Assembly (NCBI GenBank): GCA_947652605.1
Contig: OX393576.1
Location: 64,332,966 to 64,396,965 of the forward strand
Length of the DNA stretch: 64,000 nucleotides
DNA from: Elmis aenea
Lineage: Eukaryota; Arthropoda; Insecta; Coleoptera; Elmidae
Direction: 5' to 3'
In this document: in pieces, positions 12,963 to 24,609 of the stretch
Numbering within the stretch: position 1 is the stretch's first letter
Layout: each line of letters starts with the position of its first letter
Program-made: the position numbers and the translations under genes
The notes under the pieces: generated by a model
What the model saw: only the letters and a program-made list of their open reading frames with translations
Told to the model about the DNA's origin: nothing
Databases searched by the model: none

Positions 12963-14204
12963 ACAATTAGGTTTAAGCTTCCTAGAATTTAGTACTTATA
13001 TGTTGCAGGATCCCCTATCGTAAAATCGTATTATTTAAAATTCTGAACTGAATGATTAGAACAATCTGGCGTTTTGGCACAAAATGAAAATAAATATACC
13101 TAACACAAAATATACAAAACTAAAATTACTCAGGAACTTGCCGCCGCTTTGATTAGCCGCCCTTGTGCGGTGCACAACCTGCCACCCTACAAGCGACGGT
13201 CCTGGAAACAGAACAGATGTGGCTAACAAAAAACTTTGTTACAGTTACGTAAGCTCGCTAAAATACGTTATGCAACAAGGCCACCAACAATTTATTATGT
13301 GTAAATCGTGACCATTACTGAAATTATCTTCGAATATGCAAGTAAACGTCCGATCGTGAGCGCGCCTGTGTATGATGGATTTCTCTAAAGACGGTGAACG
13401 TGCGATAACAACAGTCTGGCGATTACTCGTCTGTTCTAGTGATAGTCACTTTCTCATTTTAGCACCAGCTAAGTCCCAGCATTTATTTTCAATTTTCCTC
13501 GCAATAAATACAAAATTAAACAAAATTAATGCAGTTTTCGATACCGTACTAATCCTAAATTACTACCTCTTCAAATATAAAGACGACAATAACAAGTGGA
13601 ATTCAAAAATTCAAATATGATAATGCAGAGAGCACTTTTAAAAGCTTCGCTCAAAGAGCAGGACTTTTTTGTTTACCAACCTCAAAACGCAAGGAACGAC
13701 ATAAATTTAAAAGAAGAAATATTTTACCTAATAAGCCACTTTCAAAAATTAAAGACACATTTTGGCAACTCGTGAAATACTGCATTGTAATTTTTAATGC
13801 CCGCCTCTCATCAAAGCTTGTCCAGCTCTGACGAACTCATGCACATACGTTTTTTTATAAAACCGCTTTCGCTGGCATCATTTGCACCGTTTGTTATCAA
13901 AGTGGTTAAACTCCATTGCTCTTTGTTTCGAGAAACTTGTGGGTTTGCATTTCAACCAATTTAAAAATACTGATGTCTGTCAAATTTGCGCACGTTTCTT
14001 TCAATTTTACTGTACCGGATGACCGCTTCTTGCAAGCTCGAACATTTTGAACGTTTTCATGAATTCTTGCTCGCCAATTCAACTTATACGAAAGGTAATG
14101 GTACCAATAGAAAAAAAAATATATTGCGCATCTATTGGCACTAGTGTTAATACTTAAGGTACGATTTTTATAATCTTAAAGATCGTGATTTTCATTAAAA
14201 CGTC
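12963..14204. other. no supported gene
   Basis: A more GC-rich patch lies at 13140-13470. It includes an 82-codon frame at 13372-13620 without recognisable domains. The rest is AT-rich. I cannot assign any function. Confidence 0.4.
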
Positions 14205-15030
14205 AACTCCGGGGTTCCCCAAGGAAGTATCTTCTATTTACATCAGATCAGAAAAAAACTACCAAGAAAGCCACTGTAGCTCTATGGACCTGCAGAAGGA
14301 TCCTCGGGAAAAACTGGGGATTAACACCTAGGATGATATATTGGATATATACCAGGATGGTCATACCCGTAACTTATCGTAACTTACGCAAGTCTGATCT
14401 GGTGGACTAGAACACATATAAAGGACTGCAGGAATAAATTAGACAAGCTACAGCGACTGGCTTGCCTAAGTATTACCGGGGCGATGACAACAACGCCCAC
14501 GGCGGCAATGGAAGTGTTGCTGAACTTACCTCCTCTTCACCTTGTGGTCAAATCACAAGCACTAAGAGGGGGGGTACCGACTAAAAATCACCTCCAAAGA
14601 GGGGAGACGTAGAGAAGGGCACTTAGCTATTCTCAACGAGATCGACACGCATCCGACATTAAATATGATCTCGGATAGAATAAACAGGGCGCTAGCCATT
14701 GAGAAAACCTTTGGAATCATAATTCCAATACGGAGAAAATGGGAGCGTCAAGAAATAGAGCTAAAAGGCCTAGTCTGGTATACGGACGGGTCAAAAACGC
14801 AAAATGGCAAAGGCTGCGGAATATGGCGACAAGACAAATCTGTAAGTCTTGGACAGTATGCAACCATATTTCAAGCCGAGGTGTACGCTATGCACTTATG
14901 TACCAGAAACACTATTAGAAAGAGATTTTTATATTAAAAGAATCTTCATAGTGTCCGACAGCCAAGCAGCGTTAAAAGCTCTTGGCTCGTCGGAAGTAAA
15001 CTCAGGACTTGTTCTGGACTACATTTTAAT
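14205..15030 (+). pseudogene. LOA-like non-LTR retrotransposon, RT C-terminus and RNase H remnant
   Basis: A fragment SGVPQGSI near 14210 carries the RT motif before the catalytic site. A jump then leads to KKATVALWTCRRILG and GLTPRMIYWIYTRMVIP near 14265-14370, LQRLACLSITGAMTTTPTAA near 14450, and EVLLNLPPLHLVV near 14510. An RNase H domain follows: WYTDGSKT near 14775 (first catalytic Asp), FQAEVYAM near 14870 (catalytic Glu), and IVSDSQAALKAL near 14950 (next catalytic Asp). The ITGAM...TTPTAA block with a downstream RNase H is typical of LOA/R1-group LINEs. Frameshifts and a missing C-terminus make it dead. Confidence 0.8.
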
Positions 15031-15034
15031 TTAA

Positions 15035-15413
15035 ATACCACACTGACGTTTAAATGACATTTGTTGATTAAGATTTTTTTGTTTTCCACGGCACGTTTGA
15101 AAATTTTGTGAAACCTAACCTATTTTAGTTAAACTTTTATTTTCTATTTCTTATAGTTTAGCACTAAAATCAACTTATGATTACATCATTGAATTCAGAA
15201 AAAAAATGTCTACCAGATTTAGTAAAGAAAAACAGATGTGCCATTTGGAAAAAAAATTGACTATTGTTTGACATTTAAGTTCCACTTGAAAAAAATTTAA
15301 ATCGAATTCAGTTTATAGTATTTGAGGAGCCATTTCCTTTACTTTTTTGTTCACCAAAATCGGACTACAAACAACGGAGTTACAGCTTGCGGCGTTTTTT
15401 GTGTGACACCCTG
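15035..15413. mobile_element. CAGGGTG-type element, right end only
   Basis: The sequence ends GTGTGACACCCTG followed by TA, the inverse of the CAGGGTG start used elsewhere in the window. No matching left end is obvious, so the left limit is a guess set where the LINE frame stops. It abuts and appears to cut off the hAT fragment to its right. Confidence 0.45.
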
Positions 15414-15415
15414 TA

Positions 15416-15673
15416 TATGTATGTGGAGAAAAGTGAAGCTCACTTATTTCAAGTGAGATTTTTTACTCTTGTGGAAGTCTTCCAGCATAGACGGTAAATC
15501 GCGTGTGTTCAATAAATAAAAATTAAATAGTAATAAAACCGTTAAAACCGGTTTTAGAAATTATTTATTTCGTTTTCGTTCTTAAAGAAAAACAACAATT
15601 TCGTTTTCGTTCTTATAAGAATTTCGGTTAATTTCGTTTAATGATTTCGTTTTCGTTCCGTTCTCAGTCCCTG
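15416..15673 (-). mobile_element. truncated copy of the CGTTTTCGTTC hAT family
   Basis: Read on the minus strand it starts CAGGGACTGAGAACGGAACG and aligns for about 250 bases with the left part of the element at 53813-54905, including the AAAACCGGTTTTAACGG patch and AATCTCACTTGAAATA. It stops at the TA-flanked element on its left, so the other end is missing. Confidence 0.75.
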
Positions 15674-16962
15674 CTTAAACCACTTTTATAATAAACGGTC
15701 TGGTTTTAAAATACCACTAGTACTTTTGGAACAACGCTAGTATGTTTTATTTGCCATAAAAGTATTTGATAGCGCCGGTCTACATTTAAATTTTAAGAGT
15801 TCAATGTGAATACGTAATGCCATTTATAAAAACACAGACAAAGCTTTCAAATACATCAATATAGCACGGTACACTACAATGTTGTTATTGTAAGCGCACT
15901 ATTCACTATTTTACAAATATTTTGTATGTATTTAGTTCTTCCGAACACACACATAAATCCGCATTTGAAAGTTTCGCAAAGCGTTTTCTGTCCTGAATGT
16001 TAACCACAATTAAATATTTATTTTAAACCTCATCTGCATTCATTTTCTGTGTATGTTTTACCGCAAACTGTAAATCGGTTTACGTGCGCATCGCAAATAC
16101 ATTTGGGAAATGCGAAAAGTGGCCATTGTAGCGTGTAGTCCTTTAGGCAGCCGATCCGATTTATTTGATTTTAGCACCGTATTCCCTTTGCCCGTGAGTA
16201 CCTAAAACTCTCGAGACTCAATCTCGGCACTACATCAAATATGCAGCAGCATACGCCCTTTGTAAATATGTATGTTAATTTGATATTTGTACTTCTTGAA
16301 CGATGTTATTTATTCGTTAGTTTGTTATGTCTCGATACTGTGATATTCCACCTAACATCAGTTATTTTAAATTTAAATCTGTTATTTCATTTACTTTTAA
16401 ATGAATAACATTACAACAAATTATTGCCGATGGATCAGTTACTAAATCATATAACACTTCAAAAGGGCCAGGTTATGAGAATTTCAACGTTAGGAAAACA
16501 AATTACCGTTAAAATATTACGGTCATAACTTGGGTTCTACAACATCAATAGGTATTTGGGTCTCGTCAATCAACAAACGATTTGTTGATGAATTTGTACA
16601 TCACAATTAGACCGAACATACCTATTACTCGTAAGCAAATGTGCTTATAGGAAAGACAGGAATACAACTACAATAAAAAGAGGATGACAACAGGGAAAAA
16701 TCTTGGACATGCGCGCTGGGGTAGTTAAGAACCAACCACCGAGAAATGTACAGCCGATCGAAAAATAAAGGAGTTTTTTGTTAAAATTGTTGTGTTTTAT
16801 TTGTTTATTACTGTGTAATAATTGCTCTAGACCTGTGTATTACGTAAAACAACGTTTAAGGGCCCAACCACGTTGTAAAGATGATCACGAGTCATAATTT
16901 AAACAATAAACATAAGAGTGATAAGCTGATAAGTACCCTTCCACAACAGTGCGGCCTATGTA
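15674..16962. other. AT-rich, no gene seen
   Basis: No supported coding frame or paired termini. TACTGTGTAATAAT at 16811 recurs near 23117, the only sharing I noticed. Confidence 0.45.
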
Positions 16963-17094
16963 CAGGGTGCACCAAATTCGAAAGTTTTACGGGATTTCTC
17001 GGTTATCGTTATAATTAGCGAAAATGGAAAGCGATATAAATAATCCGATTACTTAAGCGTTCTTTTCTCTTCTTCATAATCGGTTCCTCTTGTA

Positions 17095-17690
17095 CCTTTC
17101 AGTGTCGAGGTATGCTTTTTTATTTCTGTATTATGTTCCTCCACTCCTTCCTATCGTTAGCTAATTGTGGCACATCTCTCCAGTTGACTCATTCTTCTTC
17201 TAGTCTCTGCCTCACTGCTTTTTCCCATTTTATTCTTGGTCTTTCTCTATTTATTTTTACTTCCATCTGCATTTTCTATCCTATTTTCGCGTATCTATTT
17301 TCTGGCATGCGTAGTAGATGTCCAAGCCATTTTAATTGATGCGTCTCCATCTTTTTATTAACCTTTTCGGTGCTCTGGACGAGTATACTTGCTAAATTTT
17401 TACGCGAACCAAGGTGCTCGAGACGAGTTGACTCGCCCGAACGTTACTGCATTTGAAAGTTAGGCGCACTGGAGGCACAGAAAAACTAAAAGCATTGCGC
17501 ACCGAAAAGGTTAATATCTGGTACTCCTAGATTATTTCGAATTTTTCGTTACTGATTTTATCGATCTACATTCCTCTATTCTTCTCAAAAATCTCATTTT
17601 CTGTGCCTGTATTGTCCAAGTTTCTGAACTGTACGTGAGAATGGGTACGTACACTGCATTAAAAACTCGCGTTTTCGTTTCTTTTGATAT
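17095..17690 (-). pseudogene. non-LTR retrotransposon reverse transcriptase C-terminus, degenerate
   Basis: On the minus strand the thumb-region block VYVPILTYSSETWTIQ is followed by KMRFLRRIEE near 17570-17670. After an interrupting insert come LKWLGHLLRMPENRYAKIG, then RPRIKWEKAVRQRLEEE and WRDVPQLANDRKEWRN near 17115-17340. These are the C-terminal blocks of insect endonuclease/reverse-transcriptase LINEs (VY.P.LTYG.E.W, W.GH..RM, then a K-R-rich tail). In-frame stops and one insertion break it, and the catalytic RT core is missing. Confidence 0.75.
17362..17510 (-). mobile_element. 149-bp TTAA-flanked MITE, copy 1
   Basis: It is flanked by TTAA on both sides (17358-17361, 17511-17514) and has inverted ends CCTTTTCGGTGC and GCACCGAAAAGG. 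A second copy of identical length lies at 28822-28970 in the opposite window orientation. TTAA duplication is the signature of piggyBac-type transposition, so a piggyBac-derived MITE is likely. Orientation relative to copy 2 is used to set the strand. Confidence 0.85.
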
Positions 17691-17780
17691 CTAGTTATGG
17701 CTTATCAAACTTTCCATTTTCGCTAACTATTACGGTAACCGAGATACCCCGTTAAACATTCGAATTTGGTTCATTCTGTA

Positions 17781-18614
17781 TGTCTCTATAATTAATAACG
17801 TGTTTCAGTAGATGAACATTTTATTTAAATATTTGTCAGCGGTAAACATTTTTCTGTGAGGTTTCAAAACGAACTATTTGCAGTTCGTTAATTGGGGTTA
17901 ATAGATTAAAGTCGTTATCACGAAAATTTGTGCAAAACCACTGCAAACATTGCAATTCGAAACCTATCAGAAATAACTTTAATTTTTGTGTTTATTTGTT
18001 GCCAAATTTTATGTGGCAGTGTTGTACGTTGTGTTTTAAAGAACAGGAAAGTTGCTTTCACGAACTAAATTCTGTAGAAAAACACAATAAAATATAAAGA
18101 AAATACGGACCTTTTCCCATTGTTTAGATATCATTTGCTATGCGGAAAATCTTGCGGAAATAGAAGCTAATCATGAGACTGAAATACAACACATGACCGT
18201 TGGCAAGAAAAACGGCCAAAAAGAGAACGCGCCATTACAAAGACTATTTGCTTACTTGAGCACACATATAGGTCTGAAATACCGAGATCGACCAATAGCA
18301 CCAAATATTTTTAGTTTCTGTATAGTCACCAAAACTGTCGTCTGTCGTCTTGAATTTAGATAGGAAGACATGAGTAAATCTAGTCACGACTAACACATTA
18401 CATTCGGATTCTGGAGGCGAACGTTCAACTGTTGCAGAAATATATCAGCAAAACCATATCAACTCATGTCGTTATTGAAATGGGCGCACTAAACGTTTTA
18501 TAATAATAAATATGTCCATATTTCATGGTTCATTTCAAGTGCATTAAACATTTTGTCACGAAAAAGCAACGATTATGAACAGAACAGATAAAACTGTGCA
18601 CTTAAATATAAATA
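17781..18614. other. AT-rich, no gene seen
   Basis: No supported gene or paired termini in this interval between the nested element and the mariner. Confidence 0.5.
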
Positions 18615-19843
18615 CAAGTAACCAAAAAAATGCATGCGGTTTTTTTAATGAATATTTTTTAGGTTGTTATCGATAGCACTTGTTTATATAGTGTCATCTA
18701 CTTTAGTTTTAATCACTCATTCATTCGATACATTCAAATTTGGCTATAACTGTTTAATTCATATTTAAAATTAATTTAAAATGGCAACGAATAAAACTTT
18801 AATTTGAGGTTGTTTACTCTATGAGTACAAACTCGGCACCAAAGCTGCTGCGGCGCCACGAAAAATATGTACCGCGTTCGGAGATCATGCTGTAAGTGAT
18901 CGAACAGCACAGAAGTGGTTCAAGAGATTTTCTTCAGGAGATTTCAGCTTGACCGACGAAGCACGCTCTGGCAGACTAGATCATTTACAACAAGGATATT
19001 AAAAAAGTAGTGGAGGCGAATAACAGCGCAACGTGCTTAGAACTTGCAGAAGGGTTCAGTGTGAGCGATGAAACCATCCGTTTGCACCTTCACCAGATAG
19101 AGAAAACGTGGAAGTTAAGCAAATGGGTCTCATATAAATTGTCAAATGATAACAAATGCAGCCGTCTTGCCATTTGTTCGGCAAACTTATCACGCAATGA
19201 AAATGAATCTTTTCTTGATCGGTTGTTAACTTACGACGAAAAGTGGATTTTGTACTCCAATTCTAAGCGTTTTTATCATAAGTTGTCACCAGCTGATCCA
19301 CTGCGACACATTCCAAAGGTTTCTTGCAACCAAAAAAGATTTTATTGTGTGTTTGGTGAACAGCAGCGGGAATTGTCCATTATGAGTTTTTGAAAACGGG
19401 TCAAACCATCACTGCTGTTCTATTGTGAACAGCTTCAGCGAGTACAAGCAGCACTAATCCAGAAATAGCCTTCTTTGATCATTTGGAAGAAAGGGCAGGA
19501 CAATGCTAGAACTTATACCGCAAAAGAGATCCGGTAACCCGGCTGGAAAACGCTACCACACCCTCCTTATTCTCCTGACATTTTGCCAAGTGATTATCAC
19601 CTTTTTTTGGCTCTTGACAACTATTTGAAGGACATAGGCACTTTAAAACTCGGGTTGATGTAATAAATGCAGTCCGTCAATTTTTTGATTCAAAATCCGT
19701 GGATTTCTACAATAACGGCACACAAAAATTGGCATCACGTTGGCAAAAGGTCATTGAGTATTTCGATGAATAATATTGTATTACTATCTAATAAATTTTT
19801 ACATTTTGCCGTCAAAAATCGCACGAACTTTTTTGGTTACTGA
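18615..19843 (+). mobile_element. near full-length mariner, about 1.23 kb
   Basis: Inverted ends AGTAACCAAAAAAATGCATG (left) and the complement of AGTAACCAAAAAAGTTCGTG (right) flank a degenerate transposase and are bordered by TA (18613-18614, 19844-19845). The length fits an intact mariner (about 1.3 kb), so both termini survive even though the gene is broken. Confidence 0.85.
18781..19773 (+). pseudogene. mariner transposase, inactivated
   Basis: Starting at ATG 18781 the frame shows MATNKTLI, a stop at 18805, then CLLYEYKLGTKAAAA and WFKRFSSGDFSLTDEARSGR, the HTH and linker of mariner transposase. A frameshift near 18990 leads to a 127-codon open stretch with FLDRLLTYDEKWILY near 19215, which holds the first catalytic Asp. 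Later frames keep QDNARTYTAKEIR near 19497 (second Asp; the usual His before it is Gln) and YSPDILPSDYHLF near 19570 (third Asp, D34D spacing plausible). The end, WQKVIEYFDE then TAA, matches the normal terminus. The length equals about 330 codons against a usual 345. Several stops and shifts make it inactive. Confidence 0.9.
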
Positions 19844-20148
19844 TATAAGCCGCAAAAAACATTTTAAAAAATCAATTCCAAAATTTAATCGATATATTTT
19901 GCTGATATAAAATAAATACAACCGAAGAAACGATATGAGTCTTCAAATTAGTATAGATATTCTTTAACAATATTTGTTAATTATTAGAGGTCTATATTTA
20001 AATGTAATAAGTTGAATGACTAAAACATTCATCTAATTCTGACTGTTATTTATCTATATTTATAATTGTAAACGAAAGTTACTTAAAATATTTAATCAAA
20101 ATACAAATTGTTTTTAGTGCATTTTGAATTAAAGTATGTAGTTTATAT

Positions 20149-20764
20149 TAGGGGTTTGGAGCGGAGCACGGAGCTGGAGCACCGAGCAGTGGAGCAATGG
20201 GTTTTTGCCCGGAGCCGGAGCGGAGTCCGGAGCAAATAATTTTGATTGCTCCACGGCTCCAGTTTATTATGACCAGAGGCGTCGAGAGACGTCGTCGGGC
20301 CCGGGGGAAAATTTTTCATGGGCCCCAAGTAAAGTATATTATTTGAAAATTTAGTTCCTAAAAAACGATTGTGGTATGATATTGTAGCCCCTGTGGACTT
20401 CCGGGCCCTTAAATTACTCCCGGGCCCTGGGCTCGGAGCCCCCCTGCCCCCCCTCTTATCGGCCCTGATTATGTACAATTAAAAAGAAACTACTTCTTTC
20501 TTCTTTTTTTCAATATTTGAAGATCAATAGTTTGTTCTTACAAACAGTTTTTAACTTCACTTGTTTGTCAGGGTCAAATATTGTAATTTTTGACCAATTT
20601 CTACATATCCAATAAAGTTAAAACTTTGTTTTTAAAAACAAATTTTTTAATTAAAAAACCTTTTTTTTTAATGTTAACAATATTTGGAGCATGGAGCGGA
20701 GCTGGAGCAGGCATTTTGATGCCGGAGCGGAGCAATTAAAAAATGGGACTGCTCCAAACTTCAT
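20149..20764. mobile_element. GGAGC-rich hAT-like element, copy 1 (interrupted)
   Basis: The left end AGGGGTTTGGAGCGGAGC and right part GGACTGCTCCAAAC are inverted. Both ends carry clusters of GGAGC or GCTCC. A second copy at 28111-28538 ends GCTCCAAACCCCTG, suggesting CAGGGG...CCCCTG termini of hAT type. A 194-bp foreign element is inserted at 20274. No transposase frame. Confidence 0.7.
20274..20467. mobile_element. 194-bp hAT-type MITE nested in the GGAGC element
   Basis: It starts CAGAGGCGTCGAGAG, ends CTTATCGGCCCTG, and is flanked by ATTATGAC (20266-20273) and ATTATGTA (20468-20475), an 8-bp duplication with two differences. The uninterrupted GGAGC copy at 28.1 kb runs straight across this site (TTTTATGTACAATT), confirming an insertion. 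It is GC-rich, with GGGCCC motifs. Confidence 0.75.
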
Positions 20765-21627
20765 TTTTGCAGGGTTAATTCATCTTGAGGTAGCTTTTTC
20801 AAAAATATGTTGTAAAAATGGTATCTGAATATTTGCTAAACAAAACCATTCGACGGTAAATTTTTTATTATATTTAAACCTTAAAGACAATTTAATGATG
20901 ACGTTTAAATTGCTTTTTACAATTTCTCAGACAGCTCAACAATCGTAACGAAAGCAGGCATCTTTTTTATATTAAGTGGCGAAAATATTTAAACACAAAT
21001 TATTTGACTGCACGAATTGTACCTATTTAATCGCATATTTTATTTTATTGATTACATTATTATTACCATCGCCTCAAAGAAGCTATTGACTCAACTAACG
21101 AATATCCATGGTCCTATTTGTTACCCAAATATTTTGATTGAAAGCAAACATATCCGTTTCAAATTTTTAATACCGTTTTACTTTCATGTTGCGATGAATG
21201 CACACAATGTGTCTCTACAGAGGCCTGCTACATTACACATCAATAACAAATATTTGCTTTCCAAATAGTTATCCTTCAAAAAGTAAATAAAAACTGATAA
21301 TTGTGTTGGATTCAGCGTTGCATCGTCGGAATATATTCGTATTAACGCGCACGTATTAAATTACATTTTAATTAAACAGTATACGCGCAAGCATATTCTG
21401 TTGCAGTGTATATATATGATCAATATGTGACCAAATTATAGGACATCGATGTGGTGATATTTAAATGACAGATGATATGAACCATAGCTCGTGTGTAGAA
21501 TTGTTAAAAGTACAAAAATAGGCACAGCGTTTTGAAACCAAACCCGGCATAATTTCCATTGGAATTAATGTAAAATTATAGGAAAATTCAACTCCAGTGA
21601 ATGCAGTAATACGATGATACCATAACA
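20765..21627. other. AT-rich, no gene seen
   Basis: A frame at 21017-21268 (83 codons) has no recognised domain. Nothing else is supported. Confidence 0.45.
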
Positions 21628-22662
21628 CAGTGTTTATCAACCTTTTTAATGGCGCGTCACACTTAAGAACGCTCAAATTCGCGGCACACTATATACAGGA
21701 TGTTTGAAATTCGAGTTTAAGCATGGGATATCGCTTATTATAATAGCTGCAGGGATGGAGAACCCCTACGGACTTATGACCGCACGCAGCCTTTTTAGAT
21801 GTTCGATGCGGCCTTTTCGAATATTTTCTCGCATACGATTGTGCCATAAATCGGTACTTTGGCTTTTACTTGTGGATTTTATACGGGACAATTTTTTCCT
21901 TCAGCAAAAGTTTGTGGCCTTATGAAAAATAGATGAAGGGTTATGCTGCCTTCCAAAGTCAAAAGGTTCCCCACGCCTGAGCTAGAGTATAGATTTACAT
22001 TTGTAAAAGTTGCTAAATTCGGTGATCATTAATAAAAAAACTATTTTTCTACCAACAGAAAGTATATATGTATAAAACATGTGAATAACATATTACAAAA
22101 ACTAAGCTTTAAAGCGGTATACTAAATTTACAATAACATAAAAATTTATAAATAAATTTTCTCCTGCAATGTATAACCGAAAATATGTTTGTACAGAATT
22201 CGCGCTATTTTGGTTCTAGGAATTTCCGTAATGGTCTTTTTTACGAATTTTTATTGCAACGACAAATAATAAATGAGTGATTGGCATCCGATTCGGCTTA
22301 AAAACTTGCATAGGCCATGTTTTTACACCATTTGATGTATTTCATACTCCAAAGGTATTTAAGACGATTTTCAAATATACTATTTTCCGATATTTCCTAA
22401 TTCTAAAATACCGTTTGAGATATTTTAAATTTTTTTTCAGATTATTTATGAACACCAAACAAAGTAGTTTTGCCAAATTTAAACCTATACTCTAGCTATT
22501 ATAATAAGCGAGATCCCCATGTTTAAACTCGAATGTCAAACATAGCATCCTTGCAAAATATGTTTTTTTTATTCATGTATTTATGATTTTATTTTCCGTG
22601 ACACACCTGGAGGATGATCGCGATATACTAATGTGTCGCGACACACAGGTTAAAAAACACTG
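21628..22662. mobile_element. short hAT element carrying a nested inverted-repeat element
   Basis: Left end CAGTGTTTATCAACC and right end GGTTAAAAAACACTG are inverted. Flanks CCATAACA (21620-21627) and CTATAAGA (22663-22670) match at six of eight positions, consistent with an old 8-bp hAT duplication. GCGCGTCACAC near the left and GTGTCGCGACACAC near the right are shared subterminal motifs. Without the nested insert it is only about 175 bp. Confidence 0.7.
21696..22553. mobile_element. CAGGATGTTTG inverted-repeat element, nested
   Basis: The left arm starts CAGGATGTTTGAAATTCGAG and contains TCGCTTATTATAATAGCT; the right arm contains AGCTATTATAATAAGCGAG and ends near CATCCTTG. TA precedes the left end (21694-21695). 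Arms are about 55 bases. The central frames (21704-21925, 22277-22495) have no recognised domain. It belongs with the CAGGGTG elements by its ends and subterminal palindrome. Confidence 0.65.
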
Positions 22663-22922
22663 CTATAAGACAAGCAGAAATTCAAATGTATGTATATTCA
22701 GTAGTAATTTAACAAGTGCATTGAAAATTATCGATAATTTTTGGTAAATACCTATGCCCGAATGCAAGTTGAGCTGAAAAAACACAAGTGTCAAATGTCA
22801 CAAGTAGTGTCAGAGTGGTGCGTAAAGGGTGTGGTTTAATCTATATTAAAGTAATGCTACTGGTCGCCGAAATCCGTCAAAATATCAAGACCAAAATATT
22901 TAATTCCCTCTCCAAATTTATA

Positions 22923-23067
22923 TTTTCGACCAATCACAAAAACTCAGATTTCTTAAAAACGACCAATAAACGCATGAAAAGCTGTTAATTGCGAAAAGGA
23001 TATTATTAGTGTATGATTATGTTTATTGGTCTTTTCTAGGAAATCTGAGTTTGTTATTGGTCGAAAA
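22923..23067. repeat. foldback repeat with about 50-base arms
   Basis: TTTTCGACCAATCACAAAAA at the left pairs with TTTGTTATTGGTCGAAAA at the right, and AACTCAGATTTC pairs with GAAATCTGAGTT. A short loop of about 45 bases separates the arms. GGTTGAAAACGCAAATTTGA near 23174 repeats the outer edge of the right arm, hinting at a larger decayed family. Confidence 0.65.
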
Positions 23068-23988
23068 CGCAAATTTGACAGGGTGATCAACGTCTGACAG
23101 TGGTATGTAAAATTATTACTGTGTAATAATGCTCCTATTCGTAGCCTCTGGAAGATTTAAGATTAGCTATTGGTTGAAAACGCAAATTTGACAAGTGAAG
23201 GAAATTTTCGATTTTAATTATTCTTTGAATTCCCGAAATTGCAACGTCAAAAATCTTCAAATTGTGGTTGATCAAACATTAGAGCAACATTAAAATTTTA
23301 CTTACAGTAAGTTTCGAAAGACATCAAGTTATTTGTCGAAACATACAACAGTGAGGTATTTGTTGAAACGTATGTTATAAGCGACAAAATAACAGTTAAA
23401 TTTTGATGACGAGCACGTAGCTCGAATCAATAGATTACACGCCAATCAAACCCTTGTTTTAGATGTGTACTTATTAGCTGAGCTTATCGACTTTGCGGCG
23501 CATAAAGAATAACGCTAATTGATAAAGTAAATAAACGAATAACTATTAGGGTAATGAACACATGGAAGGTAGTTAACGCGCATGGATGAAATTTAACGCG
23601 ATCACCATTAATTGGCGGAAAATCCGATAACCAGCATAAAAATAAATAATCTGTTAAAGCAAGCACATTATTAATCACTAAGTTAATGAAATGCTCGGAT
23701 AATGTTTCAACATAATCGTTGCGGTTTACATTAAATAACAAAACAAAATGACTTTGACCAATTATTTTTTTAATGAAGTGTAAACTTTGATCGGGCGTTA
23801 AAAAATGTTTCCCAAGCAAAAAATTATTAAAACTGATAAGTACATATAAGTGATACATACTGTTGCAGTCCTTTTTAAACAACATAAAAGTAAGAAAGCA
23901 TTGGCTTAAGTCTGTCTTTTTATGTTTTCACAAAATATAAAGACATAAAAATTTTCGTATTTTTGCCAACAGAAAATACAAGGCTATA
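23068..23988. other. no supported gene
   Basis: The 133-codon reverse frame at 23484-23885 is AT-rich without a domain and is probably chance. Confidence 0.4.
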
Positions 23989-24130
23989 CAGGGTGTCTCG
24001 GTTATCATGAACAGCTAGGGGATCTCGTAAACTGTAAGAGATACAGAGTTTGTTAAATAAGTCAAAATGATCTACGATTTAAGAGCAACTATTTTATGAA
24101 AATAGTATATTTTACAACAAGAGATGAGAG
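23989..24130. mobile_element. CAGGGTGTCTC element, left end only
   Basis: It starts CAGGGTGTCTCGG after TA (23987-23988), then GGGGATCTCGTAAACTGTAA, the family's subterminal palindromic motif. No right partner was found, so the limit is approximate. Confidence 0.5.
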
Positions 24131-24375
24131 TCCAGTTTTTTTCGTAAGGTGAGATTTATTCACGAGCCGCGAAGTCGTAAATGCTACATTTTTTTCTACG
24201 AATTTAAAATTATATTATAGAACGAAAGTTAATGTAAACGAACTAAATGACAATTATTATGTATAAAGTATTAATTAATCATTTCATTACCATAGCGACA
24301 CCACCACACTGACACTGACATAAATAATATTATAACCTGCAAACGAAATATATTTAATATTAATTTTTGGGAAAA

Positions 24376-24609
24376 GGCTATTTATACATACAGTATGTAT
24401 AAATAATTGACTATTTATACATACTTTTTTTTTAAATAACTGAGATAAACCAATGAAACTAAGAAATAGTTTTTCTTAAAAAAAAAACTCTTACCTAACC
24501 TTTTACCTAATGTAAAAAATATATATAAATAAGAAGTTGGGCCTTAGAAATAGGTTTATTGTATGTATAAATAGCCAATTATTCATACATACTTTATGTA
24601 TAAATAGTC
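24376..24609. mobile_element. MITE with self-complementary terminal repeats
   Basis: Each 48-base arm is itself nearly palindromic: CTATTTATACATAC, then GTATGTATAAATA, then CTATTTATACATAC again. The right arm is its inverse and ends GTATAAATAGTC. The internal 130 bases have no coding capacity. Confidence 0.65.

Larger units (their letters stand above)
16963..17778. mobile_element. CAGGGTGCACC element with a LINE fragment inside
   Basis: The outer arms are inverted repeats of about 70 bases. The left arm starts CAGGGTGCACCAAATTCG and contains TTAGCGAAAATGGAAAG; the right arm contains CTTTCCATTTTCGCTAA and ends CGAATTTGGTTCATTCTG. TA flanks both ends (16961-16962, 17779-17780). It belongs to the same family as 9088-10055 and 25500-25964. 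About 600 bp of antisense LINE sequence, itself interrupted by a TTAA element, fills the centre. Confidence 0.75.

Noticed and set aside
20143..20478. 111-codon reverse frame
   Set aside because: It crosses the boundary of two nested hAT-type elements and is explained by their GC-rich ends.
23484..23885. 133-codon reverse frame as a membrane protein
   Set aside because: Hydrophobic runs arise readily from AT-rich DNA; no start context or family match.
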